Source: Tubiluchus corallicola (lineage: Eukaryota; Priapulida; Priapulimorpha; Priapulimorphida; Tubiluchidae). Taken from it: 32,500 nucleotides of DNA. Location of the stretch: the NCBI GenBank assembly GCA_030141605.1, contig JAQGDQ010001496.1, positions 1-32,500 of the forward strand, read 5' to 3'. The position numbers and the translations under genes are program-made. This document shows, in pieces, positions 1 through 32,500 of the stretch. The notes under the pieces were generated by a model. It was not told the origin of the DNA. It saw nothing but the letters and a program-made list of their open reading frames with translations, and did no database searches. Position 1 is the stretch's first letter; each line of letters starts with the position of its first letter.

Positions 1-911
1 TGCAGGTAAATCACTTGTGCAGACAACTTTGCCACTGTTTTTCATTTTTTTACCTGTGCAGGTAAATCACTTGTGTAGACAACTTTGCCTCTGTTTTTAA
101 TTTGTTTTACATGTGCAGGTAAATCACTTGTGCAGACAACTTTGCCACTGTTTTTCATTTTTTTACCTGTGCAGGTAAATCACTTGTGCAGACAACTTTG
201 CCACTGTTTTTCATTTTTTTACCTGTGCAGGTAAATCACTTGTGTAGACAACTTTGCCTCTGTTTTTAATTTGTTTTACCTGTGCAGGTAAATCACCTGT
301 GTAGACAGCTTTGCCACTGTTTTTAATTTGTTTTACCTGTGCAGATAAATCACTTGTGTAGATAACTTTGCCACTGTTTGTAATTTTTGTTACCTGTGCA
401 GGTAAATCACTTGTGTAGACAACTTTGCCTCTGTTTTTAGTTTGTTTTACCTGTGCAGATAAATCACTTGTGTAGACAACTTTGCCACTGTTTGTAATTT
501 TTGTTACCTGTGCAGGTAAATCACTTGTGCAGACAACTTTGCCTCAGTTTTTAATTTATTTACCTTTGCAGGTAAATCACTTGTGTAGACAACATTGCCT
601 CTGTTTTTAATTTGTTTTACCTGTGCAGATAAATCACTTGTGTAGACAACTTTGCCACTGTTTGTAATTTTTTTTACCTGTGCAGGTAAATCACCTGTGT
701 AGACAACATTGCCTCTGTTTTTCATTTTTCTTACCTGTGCAGGTAAATCACTTGTGTAGACAACATTGCCTCTGTTTTTAGTTTTTTACCTGTGCAGGTA
801 AATCACTTGTGTAGATAACTTTGCCACTGTTTGTAATTTTTTTTACCTGTGCAGGTAAATCACCTGTGTAGACAACATTGCCTCTGTTTTTCATTTTTCT
901 TACCTGTGCAG
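1..911 (+). repeat. 56-57 bp tandem array containing repeated 3' splice sites
   Basis: The motif tgcagg(t)aaatca recurs at 1, 57, 114, 170, 226, 283, 340, 397, 454, 511, 567, 624, 681, 738, 793, 850 and 907, giving a period of 55-57 bp. Each unit has a T-rich tract, acctgtgcag, then gtaaatca and about 40 bp of spacer. The last copy is the 3' splice site of the TTLL exon at 912, whose first codons are GTA AAT CAT, so the repeat includes the intron/exon boundary. Copies at 340, 454 and 624 read gcagata instead of gcaggta. The array starts at or before the window edge. Confidence 0.95.
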
Positions 912-14895
<13,984 letters not shown>

Positions 14896-15040
14896 CAAGT
14901 TTTAAATGCATAGAGGTTGAAGTCAAAGTTCTTCAGAGAATTTGACTCAAAATTTGTGATACGTGTCCTGCTTGTTTTTGTTATAGTTTAAAATTTTATG
15001 TATCATTTTTGGAAATAAAAAGCACATTGTTATGTTGATT
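14896..15040 (+). terminator. 3' UTR and poly(A) signal of the TTLL gene
   Basis: AATAAA at 15014-15019 lies about 120 bp after the stop, with a TG/T-rich stretch (ttgttatgttgattg) downstream. A second AATAAA is at 15167-15172. Confidence 0.65.
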
Positions 15041-15187
15041 GTTTACACTAAATCTGTTTCTTTGTTTATAAAAATATTGTACAGTACTCCTAAGGTCAAC
15101 CATACTGTGAATTATTTCATTTATTTATATATTTTATTTTTCGTTGAATGAGTTTTTCATAATTTTAATAAAGAAACTAAAACATGA

Positions 15188-15205
15188 AAACTACACGTGT
15201 AGTTT
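15188..15205. promoter_or_regulatory. 18-bp perfect palindrome centred on CACGTG
   Basis: AAACTACACGTGTAGTTT is a perfect palindrome containing an E-box (CACGTG, 15194-15199). It lies between the TTLL poly(A) signal and the proposed ATG of the next gene (15421), as expected for a promoter-proximal site. A regulatory role is inferred from position and symmetry only. Confidence 0.4.
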
Positions 15206-15420
15206 CCAAAAATATTACTTTAACTGAAGCGCAAAGGCCATGAATGTTCACGAAATTAATTTTCTTTTATTAACTATATTTGCCGCTAACAGAGGGCAGC
15301 ACGATAACGAAAGCACGTGCAAGAATGTGAGGTATCTTATAAGCCGGCAGCGTAGTAGACGATCTTCGTTAACTAAATTTCTTATTAATTTTACTCCGCG
15401 AAGTGTGTGGTCCTGTGAGG

Positions 15421-24871
<9,451 letters not shown>

Positions 24872-24892
24872 GGAGACATGATTTATACCTTT

Positions 24893-24898
24893 ATTAAA
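24893..24898 (+). terminator. Candidate poly(A) signal of gene 2
   Basis: ATTAAA lies 22 bp after the stop, with tttttgtgaaatgctg downstream. This would give a very short 3' UTR; AATAAA at about 25747 and 25801 are alternatives beyond the MITE. Confidence 0.45.
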
Positions 24899-24986
24899 TT
24901 AATTTTTGTGAAATGCTGATTCAAGTTTTACAAATTGTTTGTAAACTTCTCTTGATTATGTAGTTTGTTTTATTGACGGTCTAAGT

Positions 24987-25466
24987 CAGGGGTGTGCAAA
25001 CTGAGGCCCGCGGCCCACCGAGAGATCTTGTTCGGCCCGCGAAGAGGTTTGTCAACCTAATGAAAGTGCGGCCCGCCGAGAGAATTTGTGCGGCCCGCGA
25101 AGAGGTTTGTCAACGTAATGAAAGTGTGGCCCACTCGATCCAGCTAAAGTCTGCACCAATATCGCAAGGATAGTGCAGGTAGTTTTTTCCTCTAGATCAG
25201 ATGGCATTAACCCTTACAAGACCGTTGTCACTTAATGTCACTGTCGGACATGACGAAATATATGGTTTTTAATATAAATTTTAATAACTTCTAAAATAGT
25301 TTCTTGAGTGTAGTAGTGCAGTAGTAATGATGTGCACAAACCTGATGCAAAAAAATCGTTATTAGGTCATACTGTACTTGGCTCCTTGATCAAACTGCAT
25401 GTGGCCCGCAGGAATTGCGGGAATGTTTAATGTGGCCCAGCTAGTCAGATAATTTGCACACCCCTG
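24987..25466 (+). mobile_element. hAT-type MITE, 'gtgtgcaaac/gcggcccgc' family, copy 4
   Basis: The ends are caggggtgtgcaaactg and ttgcacacccctg, with a perfect 8-bp duplication gtctaagt (24979-24986 and 25467-25474). Inside, the block gagag.ttgt.cggcccgcgaagaggtttgtcaac occurs twice near the left end. It is 480 bp and non-coding, and is the reference copy for the family in this window. Confidence 0.93.
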
Positions 25467-25474
25467 GTCTAAGT

Positions 25475-25880
25475 GTACCTGTCAGTCTAAGTTGTATACA
25501 TCATATAGCTGATTTTTACATACACGTAGTAATTACTTATGTGTTTTTGTACTTTGATTAACTTGCAGAAAGTTTACTCTTTTTCTTTCCTTCATTATTT
25601 ATTGTAATTAACTCGTGGAAAGTTTGTCGTTTTTATTGTTTATTATTGTTGTTAAAATAGAAAAGAATTAGAAGACGACTTCTGTAAATTATCACCATCA
25701 TTATACTCAGTACGTTTGCTTTTGACATTGGGTGGGCAGACCTCTAAAATAAAAAACCCGCAAAGCCAGTGGTTTGTCAGCACCGCTTACGAGACGTGTA
25801 AATAAAAATAATTTTCATTTTAGCTCTTCATTCGGCAATGGTGGTTATCTTTTTATTCACTCATTCTACCAGACAACTCT
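25475..25880 (+). other. Intergenic, unresolved
   Basis: AT-rich with AATAAA words near 25747 and 25801. No gene or repeat was recognised. Confidence 0.4.
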
Positions 25881-26059
25881 ACTTCTAGATCGGTAAAAAG
25901 ATTCCTCCTCTCAAAACTGCCAGTATTTTCTCCTGCCAAGTGACAAGCTTGCCATATTTCATCACAGTTAATGATGCGCATTTGCCTCTAGTGATTGCGT
26001 CCCTAACGACATCATCATTCAAGATATTCAGTCGAAAACTACGTACTCCCCCTTCCAAA

Positions 26060-26420
26060 AACAAATATAATGAAACAGTCATCAAAATGTAATGCTATTA
26101 AAATATGGTCATCAATTCCGCGTGAAATGAAAACTCTCAATCTTTATCAATTTAAAAAAGCATCAAAGAATTACCTACTACAACGGCATAATTAACTCAC
26201 AATTTTACTCATCCTGATCTTAAGTTACTAACAAAACTTATTTTGTTCTAATGTACGTTATAACTGATGAAAATGTAATGTTAATTGTCAATTGTTTCAC
26301 TTATCTGGAGGAGGACTCGAAAGCTCAATGCTCCTTCCCCGTCCTCACAGTAACTCGCATAGTTTTCTTTTATCAATGTAATATCAATTTATATGTATGT
26401 TTGAGTTGTGCTGAATAAGC
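26060..26420 (+). mobile_element. LINE (CR1/L2-like) ORF2 C-terminus and 3' UTR remnant
   Basis: The plus-strand frame around 26090-26192 reads KIWSSIPREMKTLNLYQFKK, then ASKNYLLQRHN and a stop. This is the typical end of CR1/L2-type ORF2 (family pattern: K.WNSLP..I....L..FK..LK..L). The following 3' UTR holds gaggaggactcgaaagctca, a motif common in such tails. The part upstream (25880-26060) may be more of the same, but its frame is broken. It is inactive. Confidence 0.6.
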
Positions 26421-26523
26421 ATTTTCACAGTTCCAGCGATTGATGATGACCGTGAAAAGGTCAAAGGTCAAGTGCACCAGACAACGCATTTGTGTACACT
26501 CGACAATGCCTCGCATACGCTAC

Positions 26524-26941
26524 GTAACTACGTAAAACAAGTAACTCAAATCATAATTATAGTAACTACGTAAAACAAGTAACTCAAATCATAATTATAG
26601 TAACTATGTAAAATAAGTAACTCAAATTATAATTACAGTAACTACGTGAAATAAGTAACTCAAATCATAATTATAGTAACTACGTAAATTAAGTAACTCA
26701 AATCATAATTATAGTAACTATGTAAAGTAAGTAACTCAAATCATAATTACAGTAACTATGCAAAATAAGTAACTGAAATCATAATTATAGTAACTACGTA
26801 AAATAAGTAACTCAAATCATAATTATAGTAACTACGTAAAATAAGTAACTCAAATCATAATTACAGTAACTACGTAAAATAAGTAACTCAAATCATAATT
26901 ACAGTAACTACGTAAAATAAGTAACTCAAATCATAATTACA
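26524..26941. repeat. 38-bp tandem repeat, 11 copies
   Basis: The unit is gtaactacgtaaaataagta plus actcaaatcataattata; starts are spaced exactly 38 bp from 26524. Each unit carries TACGTA or TATGTA, and gtaact occurs twice per unit. It is non-coding. Confidence 0.96.
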
Positions 26942-27105
26942 GTCACAACAACCTAAAATACAAAACGCCTTGAACATTTTCGCTTTGAAAATGCGTAGCT
27001 GCTGTATGTCAAAGGTTAAGTGTAGGAAGGCATCTTAACTACAACCGTAATTTGCGTATAAAGTCGTCTGCCACATCAGTTCAGTAAGTAATAGACTGTA
27101 ATAGC

Positions 27106-27150
27106 CTAGACTAGACTAGACTAGATTAGATTAGATTATATTAGATTGTT
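27106..27150. repeat. (TAGAC)n/(TAGAT)n pentanucleotide tract
   Basis: Runs of ctaga/ttaga with period 5, about 9 copies. Confidence 0.85.
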
Positions 27151-27299
27151 TCAGCATAATACGTTACACAACAATAAAAGCTATACTCAAATGTTGCTTT
27201 AACGGTGCAAAATAGAAAAAAATCACACTTGTCTGGCTTTCTTTAGTTTATACTCATGAAATGATGAACATAATTTGTTTGTTCATTTATCTATTTCAT

Positions 27300-27512
27300 T
27301 CATTCGTTCTTTCTTTTTTCTTTCCCTCACTTCCTTGCTTTCTTTTCTTTGTTCGTTCTGTCTTTCTTTGCTTCATTCCTTCTTTCATTCCTTCTTTCTT
27401 TCTTTCTTTCATTCTTTTTTCTTTCTTTCTTTCTTTCTTTCATTTCTTCCTTCCTTCCTTCCTTCCTTCCTTCTTTCTTTCTTTCTTTACTCATTTGGTT
27501 ATTTATTTATTT
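27300..27512. repeat. (CTTT)n/(CCTT)n microsatellite region
   Basis: A tetranucleotide pyrimidine tract with a purer (CTTT)n, then (CCTT)n and (ATTT)n. Phe/Ser-rich frames over it are artefacts. Confidence 0.93.
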
Positions 27513-27519
27513 ATTTCCC

Positions 27520-28250
27520 TGCGAACTATTTCAGCCAATCAGGTATCTTGATTACACACGTGTTGGAAATGAGAGGATGAGCTGCACGCTGGCGCCACCT
27601 GTTACGAGTAAAAGAAATGATTGTTTTTTATTTCAACGCACACATTACTGAGAACAAAAGAATAATCCTTAAGACAATATTTCGTTAGTTCGTGAGAAAC
27701 ATAAGGACTTCGCCATTTGCAGGTCACAAATAAACTATGACTGTCGTATTTTTTCCAGGGAAAGTTTGACCCAGGAAAATTCCTCTTCCTTTATACCATT
27801 ACAAAACAAAAGCGCAGCTGACTTTCGTTCTCATTTACCACTTCCCAGTTCGGTTAATGTTTGTTTATTCTTGTGGTTAAAGCTGCTTGCTGATTATTGT
27901 TGTTGTTTATAGCGTGACGTGTGAGTAGACACGACGGGCATGGCAAACTATCAAAACTTGATTTAAGGAGCAACACATTTATTAAATATCAAACTCAACA
28001 CTAAATATAAGAGGATAGTAATGCCAGCCCTCCGTCTTCAAGTCAGTTCCTCATCCCTCTCGAGGTGCGGGCCCTCAAACACTTTTGACAAACTCTACTG
28101 CGCCGTGAGCTTCTGCGCATGAGGGTTTCATCATCATGACTTAACCAGTCGAAGATCGGTTGGTCAAGTGATGCCACACTTAACTAGGCTTCTTGTCAAG
28201 CATTTGATCTTGAGTTATGAAGGTAAATAATTTAATCGCCAATTTCATCA
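27520..28250 (+). other. Unresolved sequence, possibly retroelement flank
   Basis: No gene was recognised. It lies just downstream, in the sense of the minus strand, of the truncated BEL/Pao region and might include its LTR, but I found no second LTR copy in the window. Confidence 0.3.
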
Positions 28251-28256
28251 AAATCA

Positions 28257-28523
28257 TTATATGAATTTCATTATCATCATCATTATTAGCTTCTTTTTAA
28301 GTGTAACTTTTAAATTTGCAAGTCGAGAATCAGCCGTAGACTTGTTGTTTGGAAGCTGAGGATAGCCGTTCTTAAAAGGAATTGCCAACTGGTGGTGGCC
28401 ATCATCGGTTCTTGTCATTGTCTCCTCCCAGATTTCCAGTGCTCTTCTGTCTTGTTTGGAAAATCTGTTGTTGCTCTCATCCCATCTTTCTATTTTCCAG
28501 AAGTTTTCTATTTGCATTGACAA
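28257..28523 (-). pseudogene. BEL/Pao pol linker before reverse transcriptase, truncated
   Basis: The minus strand reads IENFWKIERWDE, then SKQDRRALEIWEETM and HHQLAIPFKNGYPQLPNNKS. This matches the segment between protease and reverse transcriptase in BEL/Pao polyproteins (family pattern: FW..E..., ED..AL......DGHY...LP......LPNN). It runs into an atgatgatg/aat tract and stops; no RT domain follows. It is out of frame with the gag-protease segment above it. Confidence 0.75.
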
Positions 28524-28619
28524 ATTTTCATCCAGGTCCTTTTGGTCCGTTAAAAACCGAGACAGTTTGCACAGTGCAGCATGTGAATAATTTCCGCCCC
28601 CTATGGCCCCACGTAAAGA

Positions 28620-29756
28620 TCACCCTAAGCCTGTCCTGACAGCATACGGTGCTGAAAGCGATGTGCCTTGTCTGACTTCCAAGGGTATCATTGCCTCTGG
28701 TACATCTTGACCAATAATTAGCATAACATCGATTGAACGAGGAGTGGAAAGTGGTAAATCTTCCAGGTGAGCCAACTTGATGATGTCTGCTTCTCTAAAA
28801 CCAGAATCAGAAAAGTTTAAAAAATCTTCCATTGCGTATACTCTGTGAAGTTTCACTGTCCCACCATTTTCCAAGTGCTGTGGAGTTACTTCTAATGTAA
28901 GCTGAACCACATTTATTTTAATGTTCTTATTCACTGTGGAAAGACTGAGCTCAGTGTCTCTACCAGTGAGGTTGAGCATCTTTAATAGCTTCTTGGTACA
29001 AAATGTGCGATTGCTCCCGCCGTCTAATAAGGCATGAGTTGATACAATTCTTTTGCTGTCTTTACTGCTGACCTTAATACAGACACAGGGCAAAGCTATA
29101 TTGTCTTCTTGGTTGCAATCAACTGTAGCGCATGTTGTAGCCTTGTCCTTTAATTGATGTTCCTCTGAGGTTTGCATGTTTGTTGGGCTTTGTGACGGTT
29201 TCCAGCTTTCTAGAGCCTCGTGAAGTAAGACCGAGTGTTTTCGTTTGCAGTTTGGTTTGGTGCATCCACGAAGAAGACAGTAAATAGCTCTGTGGTTTCC
29301 GTATCCTAAACAGTTAAAACAAAGATACCTTTTCTTTGGGAAGTTCAATCTGGCTTCATTTGTCATGCTCTTATGATTCTCTGTGCATAAACTACACTGT
29401 TTAGGTGCAACTTTGTTCAAAGTATGTTCAAAACGCTTAACATTTGAGACTTGGTTCTCTGTCTCTGCCACTTGAGGTGCAAAACTTTTTACCGTGCCTC
29501 TCTTTTCCTGTATGCTCTCAGTTATTTGAATCTTCTTTGATTGATTAGTCAAGCAACCAAATACAGGATGAGCAATTTCATCAGCTGCTTGTTGAACAAA
29601 GCTTACAACATCATGTACGTCTGGATTTCTTCCTTCACTCCTTCCAATTTTAGCTACTAGTGTCTGCCACCGACTCTGGTGTTTAGAGGGCAACAATTTT
29701 ATTATTTGTAATAGGTTGCTTTGAGTGTTAATTTCATTCGGCAATTTATTGAAGCT
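28620..29756 (-). pseudogene. BEL/Pao gag (C-terminal part), zinc knuckle and aspartic protease, broken
   Basis: The minus-strand frame of about 375 codons is a retroelement polyprotein piece, not a host gene. In order: the end of the gag DUF1759-like region (LLPSKHQSRWQTLVAKIG near residues 17-34, AADEIAHPVFG), Cys/His knuckles near residues 117-175 (CSLCTENH, CFNCLGYGNH, C..PNCKRKHSVLLHEA), and a DUF1758-type protease near 225-370 with LLDGGSNRTFC as the catalytic loop and SIDVMLIIGQD further on. It ends at a TGA after RTGLG, where the family normally continues (usually Trp), so there is a nonsense change there. The linker at 28523 lies beyond in another frame. On the N-terminal side the frame is cut at 29770 by an inverted duplication and insert. 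It is dead. Confidence 0.88.
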
Positions 29757-29830
29757 AAAGTGTCTGTACAGCTAAAATTGGAAGGAGTGAAGGAAGAAAT
29801 CCAGACATACATGATGCTGTAGGCTTTGTT
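29595..29830. repeat. 60-bp inverted duplication inside the gag region
   Basis: Arms 29595-29654 and 29771-29830 are reverse complements with 3 mismatches in 60; the spacer is 116 bp. The left arm is native gag coding sequence; the right arm is a displaced inverted copy, placed exactly where the gag frame is interrupted. Confidence 0.93.
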
Positions 29831-30296
<466 letters not shown>

Positions 30297-30670
30297 GTAG
30301 TAAATCAGCAAAATTTTGAAACTTTTCTCCTTCATGGGGCATTATGCTTCCAAAGCTGCTTATTTTTCTTAACCATGCTTGTGTGACGACATAAGGTTGA
30401 TCAGAACGTTGTCTGGGTAGATCTTTGGCGTACTGATAAGCTATTTCAGGACTCATGTAATTACATCTTTCAATCAATTGTTTTGCCTTTTCAGTACATA
30501 GTTGTAACAGTCGGGCAAATCTGGCTGTTTCATCCTGTGTATATTTCTCTACTTTTGCCTCTTTTCGATTCATAACCCTCCAAAAATGTAAAGGGTTTCC
30601 GTCAAATGTTTCTACTTCTGCTTTAGGAAGCTGTAAAGTTTGATATATGTTGTGCTGCTGGACCTAATTC
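30297..30670 (-). pseudogene. BEL/Pao gag N-terminal part (DUF1759-like)
   Basis: The minus strand reads QTLQLPKAEVETFDGNPLHF, WRVMNRKEAKVEKYTQDETA, RFARLLQLCTEKAKQLIERC, QPYVVTQAWLRKISSF and HEGEKFQNFADLLL. This is the classic gag core of BEL/Pao elements (family pattern: LPK.....F.G....W..F, ....A..LI..C, HEGE.L..FA). It continues, after the insert, in the segment starting near 29756. The frame upstream is broken near 30670. Confidence 0.85.
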
Positions 30671-30791
30671 TCCAGCATAAGCAATTATTGCCATGTCATC
30701 TTGGTCGGTCCGGTCCTGTGGCGCCACAGTGTGAGCAAATTGTGAAGAAACAGGTGTAGAATGTTTTATTTGAGTTTGTTCTTTTGGATGC

Positions 30792-31034
30792 TCATGGGGC
30801 TTGAATGTAGACGCTATCATTGCAAAAATGTTTGACTGCAGAAAGGTAAGTATAAGGCAGTTCTGCATGGGCGTTCATAACATTGCAGGTAAATGGCAGG
30901 TGTTTGTCCAAGTTTTGGTTCCAATCACCAAAATATTTATTTAGTAGCCCCTGGTCCCCGCCATCATAACTGCCTTTCTGCTTAGCTAAATCTAATAACT
31001 GCTTATAAGTGTTCAAACTAGGTTTAAGAACCTT
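30792..31034 (-). pseudogene. Glycogenin-like fragment
   Basis: The minus strand reads KPSLNTYKQLLDLAKQKGSY, DGGDQGLLNKYFGDWNQNL, DKHLPFTCNVMNAHAEL and PYTYLSAVKHF. This closely follows the glycogenin GT8 region (family pattern: P....Y..LL..A...GS.DGGDQG.LN..F..W......HLPF.YN......Y.Y.PA...FG), including the DGGDQG catalytic-pocket motif. About 75 codons are open, then TGA; homology ends near SVYI, and BEL-type sequence follows within about 130 bp. A stop lies just upstream of the fragment. It could be an old exon, a processed-pseudogene piece or sequence picked up by a retroelement. Confidence 0.75.
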
Positions 31035-31800
31035 AAAAAATTATACTAATTTACAGCATTTTTATGCGTATATCGTACTCGCTTTAAAAGGAATTTTTGT
31101 CTGTTTTCATTGTAAATCTCCCGCAATAATGTTTCGACGGCGCTACTATATAACGTCTCATACGAAAATCGTAATTCAGGGGAAGAAAAGGAAATGTTAA
31201 ATTATGTCCCAAAAAAATTCTATGCAAATCTATGTTACTTAATGTAACTAGAAATAATAATTTAAAATATTCGTGCCAAATGGTAAAATGTCGCTGGCCC
31301 ACCCTCCAGGGTGCACCACTCACTAACCAAAAACGTATTTTAATCTTATTGACAAGATACAGTAATTTAAAAATTTACTTAGTTAGTAACATGTATGCTA
31401 CGAAAGCTCTGATTATTTTTTGAAACTTTATGCAATGTTACTTAAGCCTGTTTCAAACGAACTGCCATTAAAATGTTTGTGCCTAACCATCATCGCGGGA
31501 GAGTAAATTTACAAGTTTTACAGAGCATTACTGCCGACGTAAGTCCTGCATGCAATAAATAGTAGGTAAGTGGTACAAAATTTCAAGACGAACCTTTTAC
31601 GCTTTACTTAAGTGGAGGATTTTCTTGTGCTTTGAATTAATACAGCAACAAGTTCGGTTCATGAATTACTCCAGGTTGAGCATATGGTTGCTAAGCAACA
31701 TGAACTATAGCACTTCTCAATTGCTTTTTCTTAGGTCGCGAGTTTTTATTGGAACTCAAGAGATGACATACACCAGAAATTGCGAGTACAACTGCACGTG
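31035..31800 (+). other. Unresolved sequence
   Basis: Short open frames occur on both strands, but none has a recognisable motif or splice support. Confidence 0.35.
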
Positions 31801-31805
31801 TCCCA

Positions 31806-32470
31806 CAGGTGAAGCTGATTGTACCAATGTGTTTCTTAACATAGATGGCATCAGTGCTCCTGGTCAACCTGTGTCTTTGTGTGAGGTGTTGTGGTTCTAA
31901 ACATTGCACCCAGGTGGAGCTGATTGTACCAATGTGTTTCTTAACATAGATGGGCTCAGCACTCCGGGTCAACCTGTGTCTTTGTGTGAGGTGTTGTGGT
32001 TCTAAACTTTGCACCCAGGTGGAGCTGATTGTACCATCGTATTTCTTAACATAGATGGGCTCAGCGCTCCGGGTCAACCTGTGTCTTTGTGTGAGGTGTT
32101 GTGGTTCTAAACTTTGCACCCAGGTGGAGCTGATTGCACCAATGTGTTTCTTAACATAGATGGGCTCAGTGCTCCGGTCAACCTGTGTCTTGTGTGAGGT
32201 GTTGTGGTTCTAAACTTGCACCCAGGTGGAGCTGATTGTACCAATGTGTTTCTTAACATAGATGGGCTCAGCACTCCTTGTCAACCTGTGTCTTTGTGTG
32301 AGGTGTTGTGGTTCTAAACTTTGCACCCAGGTGGAGCTGATTGTACCAATGTGTTTCTTAACATAGATGGGCTCAGTGCTTCGGGTCAGCTTGTGTTTTT
32401 GTGTGAGGTGTTGTGGTTCTAAACATTGCACCCAGGTGGAGCTGATTGTACCAACGTATTTGTTAAACAG
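31806..32470. repeat. 105-bp tandem repeat, 6-7 copies, near the window edge
   Basis: Units start caggtg(g/a)agctgattg at 31806, 31911, 32016, 32121, 32223, 32328 and 32433; the period is 105 bp except one 102-bp unit. As 105 is divisible by 3, the minus strand stays open as a 35-residue repeat (EPQHLTQRHRLTRS, KKHIGTISSTWVQ). Around the 102-bp unit the open frame is interrupted. No start, splice or domain evidence makes it a gene. The last unit diverges after about 32450. Confidence 0.93.
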
Positions 32471-32500
32471 AAACACCAGTTCAGAGTGCACCGGTTCAGC

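Noticed and set aside
504-725. Minus-strand open frame with a repeated peptide
   Set aside because: It is the antisense of the 56-57 bp array, with no start or splice evidence.
1-911. CRISPR array
   Set aside because: The whole 56-57 bp unit repeats without unique spacers, and the context is eukaryotic.

Overview
The window is animal (metazoan) nuclear DNA. It has AT-rich introns with GT..AG boundaries, AATAAA/ATTAAA poly(A) signals, several families of short DNA transposons, a BEL/Pao retroelement, LINE tails, 5S-rRNA-like repeats and many satellites. The element mix suggests an invertebrate, plausibly a marine one, but the species cannot be read from the sequence. All assignments rest on reading the sequence and remembered family motifs; no database search was run.

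Region 1 (1-15040, + strand) holds the 3' half of a tubulin polyglutamylase gene of the TTLL6/TTLL13 type. Eleven exons are proposed (912-14895), three of them microexons of 28, 32 and 33 nt. They encode the end of the ATP-grasp core (VNHSPSF motif), the helical/basic segment that follows it in this family (CDRRK..EEERKRVKERLF, FRRIYP, AASKAREECARQQLEE), and a low-complexity tail. A poly(A) signal lies at 15014. The first exon is boxed in by satellites: upstream, a 56-57 bp repeat that contains the exon's own 3' splice site and first codons; downstream, a 31-bp repeat. Other introns hold a 91-bp array (8 copies), a 21-bp array (about 80 copies), a degenerate telomere-like tract and hAT-type MITEs.

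Region 2 (about 15190-24900, + strand) holds a second gene starting about 400 bp downstream. I do not recognise its product. Seven exons are proposed: an alpha-helical N-terminal half, a polyglutamine run, then a Ser/Thr/Pro-rich tail ending at TGA 24869-24871. One junction (exon 3 to 4) does not keep frame, so the model is incomplete. Its introns hold a pogo/Tigger-like MITE, two inverted copies of a hAT-type MITE flanking exon 4, a piggyBac-like MITE, an RTE-like LINE tail, a TA-flanked foldback element and long CT, GA and TG tracts. A possible alternative first exon lies at 20452-20477.

Region 3 (about 24980-32500) has no convincing intact host gene. It holds another hAT MITE, a LINE 3' end, a 38-bp array, a decayed BEL/Pao gag-protease region on the minus strand broken by an (ATT)n-bearing insert and an inverted duplication, a glycogenin-like fragment abutting that retroelement, and a 105-bp array running to the window edge.

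The best candidate for something undescribed is the array at 1-911, where a 3' splice site is present about 17 times in tandem, each copy reading AG|GTAAAT and so resembling a recursive-splice site.
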